NCBI GenBank assembly: GCA_016705335.1
Contig: JADIYN010000009.1
Coordinates: forward strand, 62,001 to 126,000
DNA length: 64,000 bases
Source of the DNA: Draconibacterium sp.
GTDB lineage: Bacteria; Bacteroidota; Bacteroidia; Bacteroidales; Prolixibacteraceae
Reading direction: 5' to 3'
A program made the position numbers and the translations under genes. A model generated the notes under the pieces. It did no database searches, was not told the origin of the DNA, and was given only the letters and a program-made list of their open reading frames with translations. Shown one piece after another: positions 18,611 to 27,300 of this stretch; positions within the stretch are counted from its first letter, which is position 1; each line of letters starts with the position of its first letter.

Positions 18611-19609
18611 TTGCCAAATTTTCAAATTAATATCGATGAATCGGCAGGACAAACAAAACTGCAACAGTTGGTCCATTCATTTACCGAAGCAATCAGCAAC
18701 GGGCTTTTGAAAGTTGGAGATGTCTTACCATCGGTAAATCAATTAAGTTCGGAAAGTGGTTTTTCACGCGATACAGTTTTTAAAGCTTATAATATTCTAA
18801 AACAGCGGAATATTATCGAATCGGCACCTCAAAAAGGATATTACGTGGCAAGCGAATCATTTAAGGTTTTTATGTTGCTTGATGATTTTAGTGCTTTTAA
18901 AGAACAGTTGTACCAGTCTTTCCGACAGAATTTACCCGATTCTTATTCCGTCGATTTGCTTTTTCATCATTACAATCCCGAAGTTTTTCGTCAGTTAATT
19001 GAAAACAGTTTGGGGCGTTACAGTATGTACGTTGTAATGAATATCAACCACAAAAATATCGATCCTATTCTTGAAAAGATCGACCCAAATAAACTTTTAA
19101 TATTGGGAATGGGAAAACCCAACAATGAAAAACTGAATTTTTTATTACAGGATTTTGGTAAATCGGTTGAACTTTGTCTTGCCGAAAGTCTCAACCAGCT
19201 AAAAAAATACAACGAACTGGTTTTGGTTTATGAAGAAAAAAGTACGCCCCACCCTCCTGAAACTGTATTGGCAGTGCGGAGTTTTTGCAAAAGGAATAAA
19301 ATTCAGTTCAGAAATGATAAGCAGTTAAATGAATCTGAAATAAAACCTGGCCAGGTATTTTTCGTAATCCGCGATTCAGATTTGGTACGGATAATAAAAA
19401 CTTGCCGAAACAGACAATTGATTTTAGGTAAAGATGTTGGGGTAATTTCATATAATGATACACCCATGAAACAGATTGTTGGCGGAGGTATTTCAGTAAT
19501 TTCAACAAATTTTGAAGCGATGGGTGAATTGACAGCTGAATTTGTTAAGAACAAACAAAAAGTAGCTCAGATTCTACATACAAATTATATAGCCCGGGAA
19601 TCTTTGTAA
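18611..19609 (+). CDS. GntR-family regulator with periplasmic-binding-like domain
   Basis: Residues about 10-75 form a GntR winged helix (SNGLLKVGDVLPSVNQLSSE, then GFSRDTVFKAYNILKQRN). Residues about 90-330 resemble a LacI-type ligand domain, ending with GVISYNDTPMKQIVGGGISV. This architecture is shared by FucR, the repressor of fucose catabolism in Bacteroides, so control of fucI by fucose or a pathway intermediate is the obvious inference from the context. The only in-frame start that keeps the whole helix-turn-helix is TTG at 18611; no ATG lies upstream in frame. This may be a true TTG start or an inserted T turning AATG into AATTG. The protein is otherwise complete at 332 residues. Confidence 0.85.
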   Translation: MPNFQINIDESAGQTKLQQLVHSFTEAISNGLLKVGDVLPSVNQLSSESGFSRDTVFKAYNILKQRNIIESAPQKGYYVASESFKVFMLLDDFSAFKEQLYQSFRQNLPDSYSVDLLFHHYNPEVFRQLIENSLGRYSMYVVMNINHKNIDPILEKIDPNKLLILGMGKPNNEKLNFLLQDFGKSVELCLAESLNQLKKYNELVLVYEEKSTPHPPETVLAVRSFCKRNKIQFRNDKQLNESEIKPGQVFFVIRDSDLVRIIKTCRNRQLILGKDVGVISYNDTPMKQIVGGGISVISTNFEAMGELTAEFVKNKQKVAQILHTNYIARESL

Positions 19610-19710
19610 TTCGGTTTCTGTTAACTCGATTTTCCGTTGTACCGGAACCCAATGAGTTTTTTTGTACAATTTTGTTACATTCGCAAAACAATACTTTATA
19701 ACTTAAACCT

Positions 19711-21204
19711 ATGAAACGTTTCAACTTAATTGTCGCCATCATCATAATCACTTCATTATCAATTCAGGCACAACAAATGTTTAAAAAGTATTCAGGTCAG
19801 GATATTGGAAATCCCAAGCTAAAAGGCAGTTTTCAGTTTGATGAAAAAATGCAAAAATTCACACTTGGTGGTGCAGGTTATAACCTTTGGTTTGCGCGCG
19901 ATGAATTTTATTTTGTTTCACAGGAAATTGAAGGTGATTTTATTATTTCTGCCAATTTGAAATTTATTGGAGAGGGCACTGACCCACACCGTAAAATTGG
20001 TTTAATGATTCGAAATTCGAATGCCGAAAATGCAGTTTACATGGATGGTGCGGTTCATGGCGACGGATTGACATCATTGCAATACCGCGAGAAAACGGGT
20101 GCCGAAACTTTAGAAAAAGCTGCAGATAAAAAGGAAATTCCTGATTTTGTTCAATTGGAAAGAAAAGGAAATGAATTTATTTTTCGAATTTCAAAAAACG
20201 GAAATCCTTTGGTAGAAGTGGCAAATGTAAAAATGGAAATGGGTAAATCTGTATTAACCGGAATGTTTATAGGTTCACATAATGTTGATGTGGTTGAAAA
20301 GGCAGAATTCTGGAATGTACGTATTGAAAAACCGGCTGCTGAAGGAGTTGACGGATATAAAAACCTTTCGCCCAGCCGATTGGAAATATTGAATGTGGAA
20401 ACCGGAATACGTGAAGTTATTTATGAAACTGAAACACACATTGAGGCACCAAACTGGTCGCGTGACGGGAAATTCCTTATATATAACTCAAGTGGTAAAT
20501 TGTATAAATTCAATTTAAAGGATGCGAAAATTTCAGAAATAAACACAGGCGATGTTGTTGCCAATAACAACGACCATGGGATTTCATTTGACGGTAAAAT
20601 GCTGGCAATCAGCAGTAGCGCTCCTGTTGAAAACGGAAATGCTTCCGTTGTTTTTACTGTTCCGCTTAAAGGTGGATCTCCTGTACGAATAACCGAAAAA
20701 GGACCTTCATACTGGCATGGCTGGTCGCCGGATGGAAAATGGTTAAGCTACTGTGCTGAACGGAATGGCAATTATGATGTTTATAAAATACCTGCAAAAG
20801 GTGGCGATGAAATCAGACTGACAACAGCAGAAGGTTTGGATGACGGGCCGGAGTTTTCGCCCGGTGGAAAATATATTTATTTTAACTCAACCCGAACCGG
20901 AATGATGCAGATTTGGCGAATGAAACCAGATGGCTCAGAACAGGAACAAATTACTTTCGACAATTATCAGAACTGGTTTGCACACCCTTCGCCCGATGGG
21001 AAACAAATGATAATTATATCATATCCACCTGAAGTACCAGCAACTTCGCATCCACATAACCAGCGGATTATGTTACGTTTAATGCCGGTTGACGGTGGAG
21101 AAATAAAAGTGGCTGCATTTTTATACGGCGGTCAGGGTACAATAAACGTCCCGTCATGGAATCCTGAATCAAAACGGGTGGCATTTGTTTCTTATACTTA
21201 TTAG
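19711..21204 (+). CDS. Exported TolB-like beta-propeller protein with N-terminal lectin-like domain
   Basis: The signal peptide MKRFNLIVAIIIITSLSIQA is cleaved before QQMFKKYSG. Residues about 25-205 form a concanavalin-like sandwich of the DUF1349 type (FIISANLKFIGEGTDPHRKI, GLMIRNS). From about 225 there are six PD40/WD40-like blades with WSRDGK, SFDGK, WSPDGK, FSPGGK, PSPDGK and WNPESK signatures, as in TolB. It is predicted to be periplasmic. Such proteins in Bacteroidota often occur in carbohydrate loci and may bind glycans or help enzyme assemblies, but no catalysis is evident. It lies about 100 bp after the GntR gene on the same strand, so it may belong to the fucose regulon. The length of 497 residues is complete, with no frameshift. 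Confidence 0.82.
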   Translation: MKRFNLIVAIIIITSLSIQAQQMFKKYSGQDIGNPKLKGSFQFDEKMQKFTLGGAGYNLWFARDEFYFVSQEIEGDFIISANLKFIGEGTDPHRKIGLMIRNSNAENAVYMDGAVHGDGLTSLQYREKTGAETLEKAADKKEIPDFVQLERKGNEFIFRISKNGNPLVEVANVKMEMGKSVLTGMFIGSHNVDVVEKAEFWNVRIEKPAAEGVDGYKNLSPSRLEILNVETGIREVIYETETHIEAPNWSRDGKFLIYNSSGKLYKFNLKDAKISEINTGDVVANNNDHGISFDGKMLAISSSAPVENGNASVVFTVPLKGGSPVRITEKGPSYWHGWSPDGKWLSYCAERNGNYDVYKIPAKGGDEIRLTTAEGLDDGPEFSPGGKYIYFNSTRTGMMQIWRMKPDGSEQEQITFDNYQNWFAHPSPDGKQMIIISYPPEVPATSHPHNQRIMLRLMPVDGGEIKVAAFLYGGQGTINVPSWNPESKRVAFVSYTY

Positions 21205-21261
21205 AGTAATTAAGATAGGTGAAAAGTTATTGGGAAGGGAAATGCGGATTGGCAGATTATT

Positions 21262-23119
21262 CTAATTGGCAATAAAATTTGAGTTTTGCGTGAGTTTGTT
21301 AAGCGTAGTTTGGTTTTGCTGTACCGATGGCAAAATGAAATAGAATTTCGAGCCATTCCTGTAACTTTCTACACCAACTGAACCATTTAGTTTTTCTATT
21401 ATCTTTTTAACAATTGAAAGCCCCAGACCATATCCATCAGCTTTTTGGGGATGTAACCTGACAAAGTTATTGAACAATTTTTTCTGATCTTCCTGCGAAA
21501 GTTCTTTGCCATTATCTTTTATACAGAACATAATATTTCCGTTAATAAGAATTTCAGAACCCACTTCAATGACTGGCGGTGTTCCACCATATTTTATGGC
21601 ATTGCTGATATAATTCGACCAAACTTCTTCAATCCAGGGCGCGTAGCCGATTGCCTGCGGCCATTCCCGGGGTTCGGTAATTTGCGCTTTTGAATTCCTT
21701 ATTAAATCAGCATTTTGATTTTTTGCTTCAGCAAAAACTTTAGACATATCTAATGGTTTCAGATCAACATCAGTTTTGTCGGTAGTCGCCAGCAATAAGA
21801 GTTCGTGTGTTATCTGAATTGATTTATTTGCAGAATGGTTGATCAAATTTGAAAGTTCACATAAAAGACTTTTGTCGTTTATTTTAATAATCTCTTCCAT
21901 GATCTCGCTTGCTGAAAAAATGGAACTTAACGAACTTCTTAAATCATGTGCGACTGTATGTGCAAATGCATCAAGATCTTCAATTAGTTTTTCTCTTTTC
22001 TCAATTTCAAAAAGCAACTTCCTGTTTGTGTTTTTGAGTTCTTCATCGGCATTAACCATCGAGGTAATATCATGGAAAAGAAGAATATGACCGGTTAATT
22101 TTTTATCGTGATATATAGGAGAAATTTTTACATGATAATATTTTTATTAGGTTACCATCTTCAACTTCTAATTGAATTAAAGCTTTTTTGCCAGCCAAAC
22201 CCTCTATGAGTTTATTATGTTTTATAAAAACACTTTCAAACGGCTCACGAATGATTGAATTATTTTGCCAATTAAATATTATATAAACCGCTGAATTGCA
22301 GTCTTCAATAAAACCATCGGCGTTGACAACAACAACTCCGTCGTTTAACATTTCAAAAAGCCGGGTTCTGGCAAGTGGAACAATATTAAACATTCGGAAT
22401 CGGAAAATGCCCAGTACAACAACTAACCCCGTAATTACATATGAAACAGGTGCCCAGTCGAAACCTTGAATTGGATTTAAATTAGAAACATTTACCAGGT
22501 TCCCTATAATTGGAATTATTGAAGCTACCAACAAAAACCATATCTGCGATTTATAATAATTTGAATGCTTAAATATCGAGGTTGTCAAAAAATACAACCC
22601 CAAAAATAATAGTGTTTCAGTATAAATATAAAATACATGGAACCCAATTCCATGTTTGTAGATCGCAATACTTGAATTTGGATCGAGTGTAACTGAGGGC
22701 CAAATCAAAAGATGTTTTTCGTTGGTAAACACGAGTAAAATTGTAATTATCGGAACAACCGCCAAAATTGCTATAGTTTTTGAAGTGATACTTCTTTTTT
22801 GATTAAAGGCAGTTGTAAAAAGGAAATAACAAACCGGCAGGAATGCAATACCCAAATACGAAAATTGTGCCCAAAATATTTTTGATTCCAAAGTGGGGCT
22901 TGCAACCTCAAGCGCATTTGTAACAGCAAGCAACGCTACAAAAAACTCCAAATAAATTAAATACCTGACTTCGTTTAGTTTCCTAAATTTCCAAAGCAGT
23001 ACAATGGTAAAATAAGCGGCAAATGCCGTTAAAATATGAACCAAAGTGTTAATGGTAAATTGATAAATCATTACCAAAAGAGTTAAGTTTGTTGAATCTT
23101 GATTTAATAGCGCAGTCAA
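21262..23119 (-). CDS. 7TM-sensor histidine kinase, one frameshift
   Basis: The N-terminal about 220 residues contain seven hydrophobic helices of the histidine-kinase 7TM sensor type (e.g. VHILTAFAAYFTIVLLWKF). A PAS-like domain follows (LFEMLNDGVVVVNADGFIED). After a frame break near 22130 (an A run short by one base within NLIKNYYHVK) come a short coiled coil, HisKA with the phospho-acceptor in AHTVAHDLRSSL, and the HATPase domain with N box NYISNAIKYGG, G1 CIKDNGKELS and G2 GYGLGLSIVKKII. The G1 motif has KE where GxG is usual. No response regulator gene is adjacent, so its partner is unknown. The kinase lies just downstream of the injection-system locus on the same strand, but a regulatory link is not shown. 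Confidence 0.88.
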
Positions 23120-23294
23120 AAATACTAAAATATTATATACTAAACAATTTAATAACAGTTGATTGATTCTAAATTACAGCGTTTATTAAACGCACATTTG
23201 CTTCTTACTTTGGGTACCCAAATTTTATGAACGCTGATTTAATCTTTTATTTAAATTGTTTTCTTAAAGTTTCTAAAACAAGGTTTGAATTTCA

Positions 23295-23722
23295 TTATGG
23301 ACAACTATTCCTAACAGTTAGGCATGGATCATTTTGTCCGGGAGGACATAAATTACCATTGGCAACATCAACAATCGTTTGCCAAATATCTGAAATAAAA
23401 TGGTTTTTAAAACAGTTGAAAGAGTCTCTCGTATGGCGGTCAAATCCGGATTGCTGGGTTAAACACACCACATTCATTGTGTCCAGTTCATGCCTGATTT
23501 CGATTCCCGGGGCAAATGCGGCAACAATAAAACTTTGAATATCAGCTGGTAATGATCGGATATCGCTGGCTCTCCAATTGTAGGCAACATTTGATGTTAA
23601 GCTTGTATCCTCTTCAGGAATGTATAGTAACCCATGTATTACCAAAATCCTTTGGTAATACATTTCGGCGGAATTTTTTACTGATCCAAATTATTATGAC
23701 CTTTTAATAATGTCTTTTCCAA
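23295..23722 (-). CDS. Possible small gene of unknown function at the end of the eCIS operon
   Basis: An open stretch of 122 codons ends at 23295 with residues LCPPGQNDPCLTVRNSCP. Its apparent ATG at 23663 falls inside a perfect inverted repeat and has no ribosome site. A better start is TTG (or a corrupted ATG) at 23722, 8 bp after AGGAGAAAAG; reaching the long frame from it needs frame changes near 23675 and 23640. The joined product would read EKTLLKGHNNLDQ, then FRRNVLPKDFGNTWVTIH, then EEDTSLTSNVAYNWRASD. Sequence errors of this kind abound in the window, so this is credible but not certain. I recognise no domain. If real, it is the last gene of the eCIS transcript, behind the 180-residue unknown protein, and could be an accessory or immunity factor. 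Confidence 0.35.
23634..23663. repeat. Perfect 13-bp inverted repeat
   Basis: ATGTATTACCAAA, a 4-base loop ATCC, and the exact complement. In RNA it would form a stable hairpin just downstream of the last confident eCIS gene. There is no T run, so it may be a processing or attenuation signal, or a protein-binding site. Confidence 0.6.
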
Positions 23723-23775
23723 ATTACTTTTCTCCTAATGTGATATTAATTGTGTTTTTAAACAGCGGTTCCTTA

Positions 23776-24318
23776 CTATTCTAATTTATAAACTGTAAAC
23801 ATCAGATTTTCATCAGTCATCAAGCGATGAAAGTCGTCACCCACAAATTGGTTGAGACGTTGAAAAAGGTAATCAGAATTGTATGTTTCCTGGTTAATTT
23901 TTTCAGTTGGGTAATCAAATACGGTTTCCCATTCGTCTTCACTTTTATAAACAGCTTCGCAGCGTTTTCCATTCGAAAAAAGTGCATGACCATATATCCC
24001 GGAAGTTGATTGTATGTGAACACAAAAGATGTCAACCGTTTTAGAAAGACTTTCTAATTCTTTAAACGCCGGAGAAACGGGAATGAACTCGAAATCACGT
24101 GTAAATTCGTACGAAATATCAGGATTAACTATTAGTGTACGGTTTTTAAGATGGCCAATGGCAATGTTTCCGAATGTGATATCGAAAACATGTACAGCGT
24201 TGTAAAGCGATTTTGCTTGCACACTATTATTAGTATTAGACACAAATATTGACAACAAGGTTTCCTCCTCCCTGCTTAAATTTCGGCTAAAAATTATTGC
24301 TCCAATAGTATATCCCAT
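23776..24318 (-). CDS. Unknown 180-residue protein next to the large eCIS cargo gene (immunity/accessory candidate)
   Basis: The protein starts MGYTIGAIIFSRNLSREEET and ends TDENLMFTVYKLE. It has no signal peptide, membrane segment or known motif. The sequence alternates short strands and helices and is acidic, especially residues about 120-165 (SEDEWETVFDYPTEKINQ). The start is 15 bp after the stop of the about 1,830-residue eCIS_core protein and the frame is undamaged, so the two are almost certainly co-expressed. If the cargo ends in a nuclease domain, as suspected, a small acidic neighbour would fit an immunity protein or loading chaperone. eCIS cargo usually lacks immunity genes, so this would be unusual. 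No homology supports a name. Confidence 0.7.
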   Translation of the reverse strand: MGYTIGAIIFSRNLSREEETLLSIFVSNTNNSVQAKSLYNAVHVFDITFGNIAIGHLKNRTLIVNPDISYEFTRDFEFIPVSPAFKELESLSKTVDIFCVHIQSTSGIYGHALFSNGKRCEAVYKSEDEWETVFDYPTEKINQETYNSDYLFQRLNQFVGDDFHRLMTDENLMFTVYKLE

Positions 24319-24333
24319 TTCACTAATTTAATA

Positions 24334-27300
24334 TTATCCTTCTTCATTTACCGGTACATGTTCTAATTGAATGGTAGCGCCATCCTGTCTTGCAGCTTCA
24401 ATGCGTTCAAATACTTCGCGCGAACGAGGTGTGTCAAATGCTATTCCATCTAAACCGCCACCACCTGTAATATGTTCACGCAGGGATCTTTGTCCTGTCT
24501 CCTCGGCTCCTCCACCCGCTTTATATTCGAAAAACAGCACTCGTAAAACGTTACCATCCCGTATGAGTACAATATTGTCAACAACAGTTGGAACTGATCT
24601 CGAACTTGCACCATTGCCTGTTTGTGTTGAAATACCAGCTTGGCGCCAAACATTATCATCGCCATGCAAACGTCGAAGTGCATAATCGTGTACACGCTCG
24701 AAAAGTACACCTCTTTTAGGTTGCCATATGGAATTAACCATTGCCTGTACCTGCCTGTCGGTCAATGGTTGTTCAAATTGATCGGCCAAATCAATGCGAA
24801 TCAATCGTTCAATTTGGGCACGAATAACTTCAACAACTTCGCCAAATCGAATACTATCAACTACGGTACTCGTTTCTCCACCTAATATTTGGTTAAAAAT
24901 CTGGGGAAGCGAATCTGATTGCATTACAATATGATCAATATGGTGTCGTAATCTACTACCAATGCTGGTGCGTGAAGTATCGCCACGAACATTGTCAGCA
25001 CTAAACGGCAAGTTTAAATCTCCACCGGCTACCGCCTCACGTTGTGCATTAGCATTTTCAACAACCGCCCATGCCTCGGCTGTTGTAAGTGGTGTTTCAG
25101 AACCGTTGCGGTTTAATAAATCTATTAAACGATCAATATCGGGGTTAGTGGATCCTTCTTCCGGAGCAGGATAACCAGCCCGCTCTATAAGGTGCAGAAT
25201 GTCAGCCGAATTATCAGATTGCACACGCGAAAGTAAGGAAGCCATTTTTTGAATTAGTTCACGTGGTTCCATAACGCTGGATCCATCACGTAAATATTGG
25301 AAGGATTCCATACTGGTTCGACCTAAAATTACATCTACCAATCCTGCCTGATTTCTAAATCGATCCAACATAAACCTGGCCATTGTAAATGTGGCGGGAT
25401 CTGAAAGCCCATAAAGCAACCTATCAGCGGTCAAACTATATTCACCCGCTGCTCTTCGAGACAGTAAAAAATTAAGATCGTCGTTGATAATGGCGCGTTG
25501 TTCAGTTTCAGATAATCTATGAATGTTTTCAAGTATTGAATTTACAAGCCCTAACGGTATTTCCATTGTCTGGAAATGATTTAGTACAGATGTTAGTCTG
25601 ACTGGTCGAGATTCACTCCCCTCTGCCCAACTCCCGGGTAATGTTAATTGAGATGTTGTTCCTGTCTGTTGAATGGTTCCTTCGAAATCGGTTCGCAACA
25701 TGCGGATAACATCACCCAGGTCAGTAGCGCTGCGGTGTTCATATAAAAATTCATTAAGTGTGATAATGTCAGTTTCTAATCCGGCCAAAGTGCGTTCGGT
25801 CAGCAAATGCTGTAACGCCAAAACATCGTCGGCAGACGCGTTGGGAGGAAAACATGGAGAAGCACAATGCCTAAGTACTTCTGCAGCCCGGGGGTTGTCC
25901 AGTAAAGCCTGACGTAAACCTTCGTTATGTAAAAGCACATCGTATGTTTCAGGTCGCATTCGTCCGAGCATACCAATTTCGTTCCAGGCAAGCTTATTTC
26001 CGGCATTTATTATCGATGGATTATCCAATGCCCTTTGCAACAAATTATGATCGAACATTAACAAATCTCGCAAACCGGGAGGTATTTCTCCAACAGATGA
26101 AGCAAGGCGTTCGATTTGAGAATTTCGCTCAGCAAAAGTCGGGGCCCCGGACACCTCATTTGGAACACCAGAAATACTGTCAGGAATCCTTTCGGCATCT
26201 GGTATTTGTTCAGCGTCATGAACCCTTTCTGGTATTGAATCTGCGCCTGGTTCAGGTACACGGACATGAGGCTCAGGCACAATTGGAACAGAATCTGCAT
26301 TAGGCGTAGTTTCCTGGTGTGGAACAGTCCCTCCTTCTGGTGTTACTGTGTGGCCTGGGCCAAAACTATCGCTTACTCGTTGTGCGGTTTCCGATGGGCG
26401 AAAACCAGCAAACTGGAATCCACCATCGCGAATTGCACCTGCAATTCGACTTGCACGTCTTCTTCTGGCTTCTGCATTACTAATTCCACCATTCCCGGGA
26501 CCACGCATTTCGAGCGCCTGAATTTCTGTCAATTCGCCCAATAGAACTGCATTTCCCCACATGTAACCACCCCAGTTAAGAAACTCATCTAACAATTCTA
26601 AACGACTTGCAGTGCGGTTCATCGCTGAAATAAGCCTAATAACATCAGCATCATCGGCTACCACAGCAAATAAACGGGTAGTGCGGACCACCCGCATTCG
26701 GCCAACCGCTGCAGCACCACTGGCTGCAGCACCCAGAATTGATAATACATCGGTTATGGCCGCCGTATCCCATCTAAAAGTTTGGTTTTGTATTCGGTCA
26801 ATAATTCTGGCAGCAGCTATACCTGCACCTATGACTGCTGCTGCAGGTCCAGCACCAGGTACAGCCATTAACCCTAAAATAGTCAGCACTGTAACCAATT
26901 GCTCTAACCTATGAACTGCCTGAGCTCCTCCCCTTACATCGCATTCATATCCTGTTTGACGTAAAGTAAAGTTTGCATTTGCAGGCAATTGTACAGTAAG
27001 GTAACCTTCACCATATGGGCTTTCACGCGAGAACTGCACAAAAGCCCGGTGTACTGCCTCTGCAATTGTTGCTCCTTGCCCCGGCCATTGTCCGCCATCA
27101 GGGTTGCCAACATCCAATAATCGATAGCTGGTTTCTGAGCCGGGAACCTGTCCAAGTTGAAGTAAAAGTGGATAAGTTTGTGAGGTTTCTTCACTTACAA
27201 AAACTGCCCGTGGACGAATAATAGTGGAATCTATCATGTCGCCTACGCCTAAATCATTTGCCCTATCGAGTTGATCCTGTAGCGCTTCTAATTGTCTGTC

